The notes beneath the pieces were generated by a model, which had not been told where the DNA came from, searched no databases, and was given only the letters and a program-made list of their open reading frames with translations. Positions 6,579 to 13,576 of a stretch of 18,509 nt of DNA are shown one piece after another. Location of the stretch: the NCBI GenBank assembly GCA_964453035.1, contig CAYVOX010000055.1, positions 1 to 18,509 on the forward strand, given 5' to 3'. The number at the start of each line of letters is the position of its first letter. Positions within the stretch are counted from its first letter, which is position 1. The stretch comes from CAYVOX01 sp964453035. Lineage in GTDB: Bacteria > Chloroflexota > Anaerolineae > Anaerolineales > Anaerolineaceae. The position numbers were made by a program, and so were the translations under genes.

Positions 6579-6703
6579 AGGCTGTACACGCGCCAGCGCC
6601 CGACACACTCTCAAAGATGCGCATGGTCAGAATCAGAAAATTGAAAGTTAATCTCCTGAAGTTGTCTTTAAGTAGTAAGACTCAGTAGTTAATTGAATCA
6701 CGT
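6579..6703. other. Non-coding gap after the RHH gene
   Basis: These 125 bp, AT-rich towards the right end, separate the RHH gene from the repeat array. I see no convincing gene, terminator or promoter in them. Short reading frames here have no ribosome binding site and share no recognisable similarity. Confidence 0.4.
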
Positions 6704-6904
6704 GCAAATTCTGCACGCAGGAGAGAGGCAAGTTTTGCACGCCAGGAACGGGCAGTTTTTGCACGCAGGCCAACCAGAATGCGCTTTTTGCCTCCTGGCC
6801 TGGATGCAGAAAATGCCTGCTGGTGCATAAGGTTATGCGCCTGAGTGCAGGGATTGCATGCAGGCGGTGAGCAGAAAAGCCAGCAGGCAAAATTTGCCCG
6901 CTGG
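6704..6904. repeat. Iteron-like array with a 24-bp period
   Basis: Three clear direct repeats occur: GCAAATTCTGCACGCAGG (6704-6721), GCAAGTTTTGCACGCCAGG (6728-6746) and GCAGTTTTTGCACGCAGG (6752-6769). Their TGCACGC cores start at 6712, 6736 and 6760, exactly 24 bp apart. Weaker copies follow at 6781-6798, 6806-6823, 6847-6864, 6871-6887 and 6887-6904, fitting GCA-N5-TGC-N-YGC-WGG with variable spacing. Iteron arrays of 17-22-bp units mark plasmid origins and type Ib centromeres. Position behind the parA2-RHH cassette favours a centromere, while the initiator-like gene at the left edge allows an origin. The last two copies overlap the cytochrome terminator, so their membership is less certain. 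Confidence 0.65.
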
Positions 6905-6906
6905 CT
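6875..6906 (-). terminator. Rho-independent terminator of the five-heme cytochrome gene
   Basis: Read on the minus strand, AGCCAGCGGGCAAA pairs with TTTGCCTGCTGGCT, a 14-bp stem with one mismatch and a very short loop, then TTTTCTG. It starts 26 bases after the stop codon at 6932. The hairpin coincides with the last two copies of the repeat array, so it may have a double role or be only a terminator. Confidence 0.6.
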
Positions 6907-6931
6907 GTAGAAGGTTCCAATGTGAGAACGG

Positions 6932-8710
6932 CTATTTAACCGCGGCGCTGGCACTGGCTGCGCTGAGCGGCAGGTTGGGCAGCCCGTCGTAGAATTTTTC
7001 GAAGGCGGCAATCTCGGCGCCTTTTTGCAGCGTCAGGTTCTCAGCCCAGCGGTAAGCCACCGTCTGGTAGAGCAGGTTGACCTCCAGCGTGAAGGGCCCC
7101 TGCGCCTTTGAAAGGTCGAGATTCAGGCTCAGGCGGTGGCTGCCGGCGCTGAAGCCGGCATCTTTGGTAGCCTCGCCCTGCGCATCCAGCGCCGCCAGTT
7201 GCGGGTTAGACTTGAACCCCACGGGCAGCAAACGGTTATCTTTAATATAACGTGCCGCCCGCAGCAGGGTGGTGGTCACCTTGCCGTCGGAATCGGCCAT
7301 GATGCCCTCGTAGATTTGCACCTGGTCCGCGCTGGTGATGGCGGCATAATGCGGCTCAAAGCGCGCCGGGTCGCCGTCGTTATCGTTGCCGGTGATCGCG
7401 CCGTTATTGCTCACCGCGCCGGATTCAAAAACCACCGCCTGGGTGCTGTCTATCACGCGGATGTGCAGCCAGGCGCGGCGCGAGGGGAAGCCCGCCGGGA
7501 ATTTGTGCCCGGCCAGGTTTTGCACCAGCAGGTCGGCCAGCAGGTGGTTGTTCTCCAGGCGCGGATTTTCGATGGCGAGGCGGGCGGAGCGGGTGGAAAT
7601 CTGTTCGATGGTTTGCTGGATGGCGGCGTTGAATTGCTGCGGCGTGCCCGCCACCTGCAGGGCCGCGCCGTTCTGCTGCATCAGGCGCGTCATGTAGGCG
7701 TTGCCGCCCACCAGCACGTGCTGATAGAACGGCTGGCGCGGCGGGCCGCCGGTGATGGAAAGCTGCACACTGCCCTCGCCTTGCGGCATGTGGCAGGCGT
7801 GACAGGTTTGCTTGCCCGCGTAGCCGCTGTTGGCCCACTCCGAATAAATAAGCTGCTCGGCGAACTCCCCGGCCACTTTGCCGGCGCCATCCACAAAGGG
7901 CGTGTAGAGATCGTGGCAGGTGCCGCAGGTTTCGGCCTTTTCCATATGCAGCCCCTGCACCGGGATGAAGCCCGACGAGGTTTGCATCAGGTCCACCAGG
8001 TTGCGCCCGGTGACGTACGGCCCGTAGGTGAGGCGCTGCCCCTGCGGGGTGAGGGTATCCACCTGGTACCCGCCGCTGAAGCTCTCCGGCTTGCCGAGGT
8101 TATCGGCCTGGATCTGGTGGCACAGCGTGCAGGAGACGCCGTCCACCGCCAGCGGATGGAGCGCATTTTTAGCATCCAGCAGGCCCTGGTCCAGCAGGGT
8201 GATAGGCTGCTTTACGGCGGTGAGGGTCACCTCGGCCATGGGGGTGTGGCACTGGGCGCATTTCTTCTGAATTTCGGCGCTCAACTGCGGCGTCTGGTTC
8301 ACCTCGCTGCGCACCGTGGCCACCCAGTAGGGGTCGCGGGCGGCGTTGGCCAGCATGGTAGCGCGCCACATTTTATCCACCGAGACGTCCTTGCCGGATT
8401 GATCGCGCATGTTGGTGTGGCACACCGCGCAGGCGCCAGATGCCGAGAAGAGCGTTCCGCGTTCGGCGGGGAGCGGCGCGCCCTCGAAGGTGGAAGCAGT
8501 TGAAGTGAGCGCCGCAGGCTGCCAGAAGGCTGCGTAGGCGGAGGGGGAGGCTTTTGAGGGTGGCGTGCCCGCGCTGGGAGCCGGGGCAGTGGCAGAGGGC
8601 GGGGGGCTGCTGGGCGCGGCGGTGGGGGAGTTTGGCGCACAGGACCCCAACAGCAGGAGCAAGAGGAGCACCAGGCTGAAAGTCAGCGGCGAGCGGTTGT
8701 TTGTGGGCAT
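6932..8710 (-). CDS. Five-heme c-type cytochrome lipoprotein
   Basis: A 592-residue lipoprotein. The hydrophobic run VLLLLLLLGSC ends in a lipobox with C24 as the lipidated residue, followed by a Pro/Ser/Ala-rich tether (25-58). Five CxxCH motifs occur at C94 (CAVCH), C151 (CAQCH), C194 (CTLCH), C262 (CGTCH) and C303 (CHACH). Residues about 410-560 form a beta-rich domain beginning 'NLAGHKFPAGFPSRRAWLHIRV', similar to the C-terminal part of cytochrome c554-like proteins. The protein should sit on the outer face of the membrane and pass electrons; its partner is unknown. The start at 8710 has GGGAGG six bases upstream. The frame is open to an ATG at 8824, but that would hide the signal peptide. 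A weak -10-like TATGCT lies near 8772. The gene stands alone. Confidence 0.87.
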   Translation of the reverse strand: MPTNNRSPLTFSLVLLLLLLLGSCAPNSPTAAPSSPPPSATAPAPSAGTPPSKASPSAYAAFWQPAALTSTASTFEGAPLPAERGTLFSASGACAVCHTNMRDQSGKDVSVDKMWRATMLANAARDPYWVATVRSEVNQTPQLSAEIQKKCAQCHTPMAEVTLTAVKQPITLLDQGLLDAKNALHPLAVDGVSCTLCHQIQADNLGKPESFSGGYQVDTLTPQGQRLTYGPYVTGRNLVDLMQTSSGFIPVQGLHMEKAETCGTCHDLYTPFVDGAGKVAGEFAEQLIYSEWANSGYAGKQTCHACHMPQGEGSVQLSITGGPPRQPFYQHVLVGGNAYMTRLMQQNGAALQVAGTPQQFNAAIQQTIEQISTRSARLAIENPRLENNHLLADLLVQNLAGHKFPAGFPSRRAWLHIRVIDSTQAVVFESGAVSNNGAITGNDNDGDPARFEPHYAAITSADQVQIYEGIMADSDGKVTTTLLRAARYIKDNRLLPVGFKSNPQLAALDAQGEATKDAGFSAGSHRLSLNLDLSKAQGPFTLEVNLLYQTVAYRWAENLTLQKGAEIAAFEKFYDGLPNLPLSAASASAAVK

Positions 8711-8983
8711 ATTGACCTCCCTGTGGTCAGATTTCAGGCGGATGTGACCGGTCAAGGTTAACTCTAGCATAAATGTTGAAGAGAGCGGTGAAAATCTACC
8801 CGGATTGCAGCAAAGCAGCGCCAAAGAGACCTGTTGGGTTTTAAAAACCCAACAGGTCTGAGGTTTCCCCGGAATAGGAGCGGGTGATGGCGAGGGCGTG
8901 CTCCTTCGCTTCGTAAAGAGCGCTCGTTCAGGATGACATATGTGGCGTATAAAGCGCGGCTAACGGGCCTGTCTTCTCCCCCC
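8711..8983. other. Intergenic region with an interspersed-repeat-like segment
   Basis: No gene is evident in these 273 bp. The half nearest the cytochrome (8711-8826) should hold its promoter, though only weak hexamers are seen. The other half contains the large palindrome listed separately and, on the minus strand at about 8922-8940, a TGTCATCCTGAACGAGCG-like stretch that resembles widespread intergenic repeats of environmental bacteria. No clear terminator for the MFS gene was found. Confidence 0.4.
8827..8859. repeat. Perfect 16-bp inverted repeat
   Basis: AGACCTGTTGGGTTTT (8827-8842) and AAAACCCAACAGGTCT (8844-8859) are perfect complements around one central base. The folded form would have a 12-bp stem and an AT loop. 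The T-runs lie inside the loop rather than after the stem, so it is not a standard terminator. A decayed relative (CTGTTGGGTTTTT) occurs near 14959, which suggests a dispersed palindromic repeat family. Confidence 0.65.
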
Positions 8984-10171
8984 TTACCCCTTGCGCGGGC
9001 GCGGCAGCAGCAGCACCAGCGGCGCAGCCGCCAGCGCCGCCCAGGCGCAAATGGTGAAGGCATACCGCAGCCCGCCGGCATCCCCCAGCGCCCCGATAGC
9101 CAGCGTGGCAAAGGCGCGCAGCACCAGGTGCACCGCCATGTAAATCCCGTTTGCCAGGGCACGGTTTTCCGGCAGGCTTTCCTGGAAAACCGCCATCACC
9201 ACCGGGTTGACCGCCATCGCCAGCAGCCCCACCCCCGCCAGCACCACCAGCGCCAGCCAGCCCTGCGCCGAAAGGTACAGCAGCAGCGCCAGGGGCGCCA
9301 GTGCCATGCTGCCCAGCATCACCCGCCGCCGACCCAGCCGGTCGCTCAGCGAGCCGCCGCTGAGCGCGCCCACCACCCCGGCAGCTTCCATCACCGCAAA
9401 GGAAACCCCCGCCAGCCACAATGCCTCGCCAGACTGGGTGATGAGCGTGGGCACAAACCCTGCCAGCGCGCTTTCCATCATGGCGCGCAGCAGCAGGATG
9501 GCCCCCATCGGAATCAGCATCGGGCGCAGCCGGCGCAGCGCCTGCCGCAGTGGAAACTGCTCGCCCGCCCCCGGAGCGCGGTGCGGCGCCTGGCGCAACC
9601 GCATGAACAACACCCCTGCCGCCAGCAGCCCGGGAATCATCAACCAGGGCATGTTCCCCACCCCCGCCAGCCCGAGCCACCCCACCAGGATCAGCGGGCC
9701 CAGCGTGCGCCCCAGTTCCCCGCCCACCATCCAGAAGCTCATCCCCCGTCCCAGGCGCGTACCGGAGAAATTGGCAGCAATCACCGGCGCCACCGCGTGA
9801 AACGCCGCCGAACTCAACCCCGTCACCACGCACAGCAGCACCGCAGCGGTATAGATGGGGGCAACCCCCATCAGGCTGGCAGCGATGCCGGTCAGCGCGG
9901 GGGCCAGGAATACCAACCAGCGCAGGTTCACCCGGTCGGCCAGGTGGCCAAAAGCGGGCTGGAAGAGCGAAAGAATCTGGTTGGTGAAGGAAAAAATACC
10001 GGCTTCGGCGGTGGTGATGGAAAAGCGCTCGATCAGCACCGGCAGCAGGGTAGCCAAAAATGCCTGGTAGGTATCGTGAACGGCGTGGGCAGAGCACACC
10101 GCCACCACGTTGGCGGTTTCAAATTGGTCGGCGGGTTGGGCGAGGGGGGTGGTTTGAGCGTTGATTTCCAT
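8984..10171 (-). CDS. MFS transporter, Fsr (fosmidomycin-resistance)-like
   Basis: A 395-residue membrane protein with about 12 hydrophobic segments. The N-terminal motif 'AHAVHDTYQAFLATLLPVLIERF' (28-50) is typical of Fsr-type exporters. MFS motif A appears as GHLADR (75-80), with a second GGSLSDRLGRRR in the other half. Such proteins export small molecules by proton antiport; the substrate cannot be told from sequence. The chosen ATG at 10171 lacks a good Shine-Dalgarno. The N-terminal 20 residues are polar and look cytoplasmic. The gene diverges from the metallophosphoesterase gene across 139 bp. Confidence 0.85.
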   Translation of the reverse strand: MEINAQTTPLAQPADQFETANVVAVCSAHAVHDTYQAFLATLLPVLIERFSITTAEAGIFSFTNQILSLFQPAFGHLADRVNLRWLVFLAPALTGIAASLMGVAPIYTAAVLLCVVTGLSSAAFHAVAPVIAANFSGTRLGRGMSFWMVGGELGRTLGPLILVGWLGLAGVGNMPWLMIPGLLAAGVLFMRLRQAPHRAPGAGEQFPLRQALRRLRPMLIPMGAILLLRAMMESALAGFVPTLITQSGEALWLAGVSFAVMEAAGVVGALSGGSLSDRLGRRRVMLGSMALAPLALLLYLSAQGWLALVVLAGVGLLAMAVNPVVMAVFQESLPENRALANGIYMAVHLVLRAFATLAIGALGDAGGLRYAFTICAWAALAAAPLVLLLPRPRKG

Positions 10172-10310
10172 GGGCGGCGCGAAGGTGACTCCATTTTACC
10201 CCGACCGGCCAAAACCGGGTACCAGTTGGTTACGCAATCTTCCACCTGCGGAGAGGGCATCTACCTCAAAAGCTATGATATCCTTATCTGACGTTGACGG
10301 TAAAAATTCT

Positions 10311-11480
10311 ATGGTCAAAAAAGCTCTGAACGGTATTGGGACGCGCCTGCTGCTTTTGGGCGTGCTGGGACTGGCCGCTGCGCTGTGGCTCAGCCTGCCC
10401 TGGCGCGCGGCGATCCTCTCAGACCCGCTTGTGTTCATCACGCGCGGGGGATTGAGCGCGGTGTGGCAAACCAACATGCGCGCCAGCGCCAGGGTGATTT
10501 ACGGCACAGGCAGCGCGCTGGATGGTACGCAAACCAGCCAACTCTTTGGGCTCAAGGTGCTCAACAGCCACATCCAGAGCGCGCTCATCCCCCTGCCGCC
10601 CGCCGGGCAAACCCTGCGCCTGCAGGCCGTCTCCGAAGGGGTCAAGGGGTTCTTTGCTGGCAGCGCAATCAAGGCCGGCACAGCCCGCAGCCAGGTGATT
10701 GAAGTGCCCTTCCCGGCCGCGGACGCCGAAATTACCTTCGTTTCTTTTTCAGATCTCCACGAGCAGGCCGGGCTTTATACACAGCTGGCGGCTGCCGTGG
10801 ACTGGCAATCAGTGGACCTGGCGGTGTACAACGGCGATATGGTCAACAGCGTGGTGAGTGCTGAACAGTTCGGCCGCATGTTGTTTAACCTGCCCACTGG
10901 CGGGCGGGTGCTGCCGCGCGTTTATGTGCGCGGTAATTTTGAGACGCTCGGCGAGGGCGCGCGCGAACTGGGCGACTGGCTGCTCCCTCCACCGGGCGGG
11001 CGCTGGTATCACGCTTTCACCTTCGGCAACACTTTTTTCATCGTGCTTGATTCTGGCGAAGCGCAGGAAGAGGCCGTTCAGCAAAACAGCGGGCTGGTGG
11101 ATTTTCACGCGTATCACCGCGAACAGGCGCGCTGGCTGGCGGAAGTGGCTCTTTCTCCTGAATACGCAGCAGCGCGCTACCGGGTGGTGCTGGTGCACGC
11201 GCCGCTGCACCGCGCCGTCTCGACGGATTTTGACCGTATCGGGCAGTGGCTGATCAGCCGCAAGGATATTGACCTGATGGTGAGCGGGCACATCCACCTC
11301 AGGGGTATCTGGCTGCCGCCGGAGACGCGCCTGCCCTTCGTCGTCGCCACCAGCGGTGGCCCCACCCCATCTGAGGCGGCTTTTGTGCAGGTGCGCACCG
11401 CCCGGTCTGGTTTAGAGGTGAGGGTGGTGGACGTGGACGGCCAGGTGGTAAGCAGCACCGTCATCGGGCAGGGTAAATAG
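10311..11480 (+). CDS. Membrane-anchored calcineurin-like metallophosphoesterase with altered GNH[DE] motif
   Basis: A 389-residue protein. Residues 11-29 form a single transmembrane segment or signal anchor, then a beta-rich domain (about 45-135) and the phosphoesterase domain. Metal-binding motifs are SDLH (D148, H150), NGDM (D176), RGNFE (N209), LVHAP (H296) and SGHIH (H327, H329). The catalytic His of GNH[DE] is replaced by Phe at 210, encoded TTT. The metal ligands are otherwise present, so the protein could bind metals yet have reduced or different activity. The catalytic domain probably faces outside. The frame extends upstream to 10161, but the ATG at 10311 gives the natural signal-anchor start; its ribosome site is weak. 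The stop lies nine bases from the end of the convergent methyltransferase gene. Confidence 0.82.
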   Translation: MVKKALNGIGTRLLLLGVLGLAAALWLSLPWRAAILSDPLVFITRGGLSAVWQTNMRASARVIYGTGSALDGTQTSQLFGLKVLNSHIQSALIPLPPAGQTLRLQAVSEGVKGFFAGSAIKAGTARSQVIEVPFPAADAEITFVSFSDLHEQAGLYTQLAAAVDWQSVDLAVYNGDMVNSVVSAEQFGRMLFNLPTGGRVLPRVYVRGNFETLGEGARELGDWLLPPPGGRWYHAFTFGNTFFIVLDSGEAQEEAVQQNSGLVDFHAYHREQARWLAEVALSPEYAAARYRVVLVHAPLHRAVSTDFDRIGQWLISRKDIDLMVSGHIHLRGIWLPPETRLPFVVATSGGPTPSEAAFVQVRTARSGLEVRVVDVDGQVVSSTVIGQGK

Positions 11481-11489
11481 CCGGGGGGA

Positions 11490-12290
11490 TTACGCTTTTA
11501 CCGCCCGGATGGAAAACATCAGCGGCAGGGAGGGGATGTGGGGCGGCAGGCGCCAGAAGCCGTCTGCGCCGCGCTGCATGAAGGGATACATCTCATAGCC
11601 CACGTAATCAAACTCGTGCAGGAACTGGATGCGCAGCCCGGCGTCAATCAGGTTGCTGATGATAGCGCTGAGCGTGTAGGCCCACTCGTAAGAGACCGGC
11701 TGCTGCACCCGCGCGGAGTGGTCGGCGTAAGGCGCGTCGGTGGGAAATTCCAGCGCCGCGCTGTGAAAATAGGGGTAATGCACTTCGGGCGGCACGGCAT
11801 GGTCGTCGAACACCATCATGAAGGGGTGAAACTCAGCCAGGTAGAAGATTCCGCCGGGCTTGAGGTAGCTGGCGGCGATCTGCGCCCAGGCTTTGAGGTC
11901 CGGCAGCCAGGTGAGCACGCCGTAAGAGGTATAGACGATGTCGAAGCGCTCGTTGAGCACCGCGGGCAGGTCGTAGAGGTTGGACTGGATGAAGCGGGCG
12001 GGCACACCAATTTGCGCGCTGAGGCGCCGCGCCAGGGAGATGGCCTCGCCTGAAAAATCCACCCCGGTGACCTGCGCGCCCAGCCGCGCCCAGGAGAGGC
12101 TATCCATGCCAAAGTGGCACTGCAGGTGCAGCAGCGCTTTGCCTGCCACCGGGCCCAGCTCGTCCAGGTCGGGCTGGTGCAGGGAAGATTGGCCGGCCAA
12201 AAAACCGGGCAGGTCGTAGAGGTCGGAGCGGGCGTTGATGGGGGTCAGTTCATCCCACAGGGCGCGGTTGGCGTTGAGTTGTTCATCCAT
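11490..12290 (-). CDS. Class I SAM-dependent methyltransferase
   Basis: A 266-residue soluble protein. Motif I is LLHLQCHFGMDSLSWARLG (53-71), a variant of the usual glycine loop in which Gln-Cys-His replaces part of the pattern, followed by the acidic residue of GVDFS (D78) that binds the SAM ribose. Later segments include 'FDIVYTSYGVLTWLPDL', a motif IV region, and 'YLKPGGIFYLAEFHP'. The LQCHFG form is common in a family of uncharacterised bacterial methyltransferases; the substrate is unknown. Its start overlaps the end of a putative leaderless transcript. The gene is convergent with the phosphoesterase gene, with nine bases between stops, so read-through from either side would give antisense RNA. 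Confidence 0.87.
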   Translation of the reverse strand: MDEQLNANRALWDELTPINARSDLYDLPGFLAGQSSLHQPDLDELGPVAGKALLHLQCHFGMDSLSWARLGAQVTGVDFSGEAISLARRLSAQIGVPARFIQSNLYDLPAVLNERFDIVYTSYGVLTWLPDLKAWAQIAASYLKPGGIFYLAEFHPFMMVFDDHAVPPEVHYPYFHSAALEFPTDAPYADHSARVQQPVSYEWAYTLSAIISNLIDAGLRIQFLHEFDYVGYEMYPFMQRGADGFWRLPPHIPSLPLMFSIRAVKA

Positions 12291-12297
12291 GGGGGTG

Positions 12298-12303
12298 ATT
12301 ATA
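12298..12303 (-). promoter_or_regulatory. -10 element of a probable leaderless promoter
   Basis: Minus-strand TATAAT at 12303-12298 ends seven bases before the methyltransferase ATG at 12290. Transcription would start at or one base before the ATG, and no Shine-Dalgarno exists (CACCCCC precedes the ATG). The -35 (CAAATA) is poor. Confidence 0.45.
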
Positions 12304-12368
12304 CAACAGCAGCGCGGATTTATTTGGCGGCCCGCAGATTGGTTACAGGCGGCATCAGATGTGCGCCG

Positions 12369-12383
12369 TTTTTACCGTAAAAA
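12369..12383. promoter_or_regulatory. 15-bp perfect palindrome, possible operator
   Basis: TTTTTACCGTAAAAA is symmetrical around one central base. It sits in the -35 region of the promoter whose -10 is at 12401-12406. A repressor or activator site is inferred from symmetry and position. Confidence 0.4.
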
Positions 12384-12400
12384 GGTATTACCGGAAGGGG

Positions 12401-12406
12401 TATAAT
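12401..12406 (+). promoter_or_regulatory. -10 element for the membrane-protein gene
   Basis: Consensus TATAAT lies 28 bases before the ATG at 12435; the start should be near 12413, and GGGAG precedes the ATG by five bases. No good -35 is seen, and the usual -35 position is occupied by the 15-bp palindrome, suggesting activator dependence (inference). Confidence 0.5.
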
Positions 12407-12434
12407 GTACGGAATCGATCTTCAGGGAGTATAG

Positions 12435-13433
12435 ATGAAACTCGTAAACAGTTTTGTTTCTGGCGCCAGTGAAGAAGTTTTGCGTGAACGCATGACCGAC
12501 CACCTGACGAAAAATGGGTACAGGCTGGTCAGTTCTCAACCCGCGTTAACCTTCCAGCGCGGTTCCAGGTTTGGGTCAATGACCGCGTTTACGCCGCGGG
12601 GCTGGAAAGCCACCGTGGTGGTTGGCTTCACCGCAAATATCGAAAGGGAGACGCAAGTTTCCGTTATGCTCGATGTGGATACAACCGGGCAGTTGGTCCT
12701 TGAGCGCGAGAAAAAGTTCTGGCAAAGTGAATTTGATGCCATGGTAAAGGCTGTTTCGCTGGAAGTTTTCCAGTCCCGGATGGGCGAGCAATCTTCCGGC
12801 GCCCTGCCTGCAGCTTCGCCAGATGCCTCCCAGATGGTCTTAATCCAGAAGAAACTGGCACTGGAGGCAGCCATTAAGAACGGGGTGAGCTGGTTTTTCT
12901 GGATTGGTGGGTTATCCATCATCAATACCATTATTTACTTTCTCAATGGTTCGCTCACCTTCGTGGTTGGCCTGGGCATCACCCAACTGGTCGATGGGTT
13001 TGCGGCAGGAATGGCAACCAGGGCCGGTGCCAACGCCAACCTGGTGCAGATGGTTGGTTTTGTGGTGGATATTGCCATCGCTGGGGTGTTTATCGCGGCG
13101 GGCATTCTGGGGCTCAAGCGCTACCGCTGGGCAATCATCGCCGGGATGGTGCTTTATGCCCTCGATACGGTCATTTTTGTGGTGTTTGAGGTGTGGTTGG
13201 GACTGGCGTTTCACGCCCTGGCCTTGTTTGGCCTGCTGCGCGGGTTGTTGTCCATCAACCAGCTCAAAAAGCTGGAGGAAAGCAGCCCGGTTCCCATTCC
13301 CAGCCTGACTGTGACTCCGGTGGTCACACCGGTCACAACCTCTGGCCTGTCGCGCGCATTGGGGCGCGTGCTGCTGGGCTTTTTTGCCCTGGTGGCGATT
13401 GCGGTGGTGATCATCCTGATTGCCATGAATTAA
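12435..13433 (+). CDS. Membrane protein of unknown function with soluble N-terminal domain
   Basis: A 332-residue protein that I cannot place in a named family. Residues 1-115 are a soluble alpha/beta region (for example 'ALTFQRGSRFGSMTAF' and 'VSVMLDVDTTGQL'). Residues 116-150 form a linker with a helical stretch. Hydrophobic segments lie at about 152-170, 173-192, 206-227, 232-251 and 254-272, and a last one at 311-331 follows a Pro/Thr/Val-rich spacer (283-303). The final segment ends at the C-terminus. It has its own promoter and terminator, so it is monocistronic. The start has GGGAG five bases upstream. No catalytic motif is seen. Confidence 0.75.
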   Translation: MKLVNSFVSGASEEVLRERMTDHLTKNGYRLVSSQPALTFQRGSRFGSMTAFTPRGWKATVVVGFTANIERETQVSVMLDVDTTGQLVLEREKKFWQSEFDAMVKAVSLEVFQSRMGEQSSGALPAASPDASQMVLIQKKLALEAAIKNGVSWFFWIGGLSIINTIIYFLNGSLTFVVGLGITQLVDGFAAGMATRAGANANLVQMVGFVVDIAIAGVFIAAGILGLKRYRWAIIAGMVLYALDTVIFVVFEVWLGLAFHALALFGLLRGLLSINQLKKLEESSPVPIPSLTVTPVVTPVTTSGLSRALGRVLLGFFALVAIAVVIILIAMN

Positions 13434-13473
13434 CCCCCGCCGCCACGAAAGCGGCAATACAACACCTTGTGAG

Positions 13474-13511
13474 GCCTGCTGGGTTTTTGGTGAAGCCCGG
13501 CAGGCTTTTTT
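13474..13511 (+). terminator. Rho-independent terminator of the membrane-protein gene
   Basis: GCCTGCTGGG (13474-13483) pairs with CCCGGCAGGC (13496-13505), including one G-T pair, around a 12-base loop. Six T residues follow (13506-13511). It lies 40 bases after the stop, in the gap before the convergent MFS gene. The minus strand lacks a T-tail, so it is mainly one-directional. Confidence 0.85.
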
Positions 13512-13576
13512 GCCAGGTGTCAACTTACTGCCCCGCAGCAGCCAGCAAAGCCAGCTTCAGGGGTGTGCTCTGAGCT

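Noticed and set aside
6704..6904. CRISPR array
   Set aside because: Repeats are 18-19 bp with spacers of about 6 bp, are degenerate, and no cas genes are present; iterons fit better.
6648..7011. Minus-strand frames of about 90-110 codons over the repeat array, one with repeating CVQNLP-like peptides
   Set aside because: The peptide repeat is a by-product of the 24-bp DNA period, which is a multiple of three. No ribosome site was seen, and one frame enters the cytochrome gene.
7136..8503. A 455-codon plus-strand frame
   Set aside because: It is antisense to the five-heme cytochrome, whose CxxCH motifs and lipobox are unambiguous.
8928..10291. Long frames on both strands over the Fsr-like gene (389 and 452 codons)
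   Set aside because: One is Gly/Ala-rich and the other His/Gln/Arg-rich low-complexity sequence; the third frame encodes a clear MFS protein.
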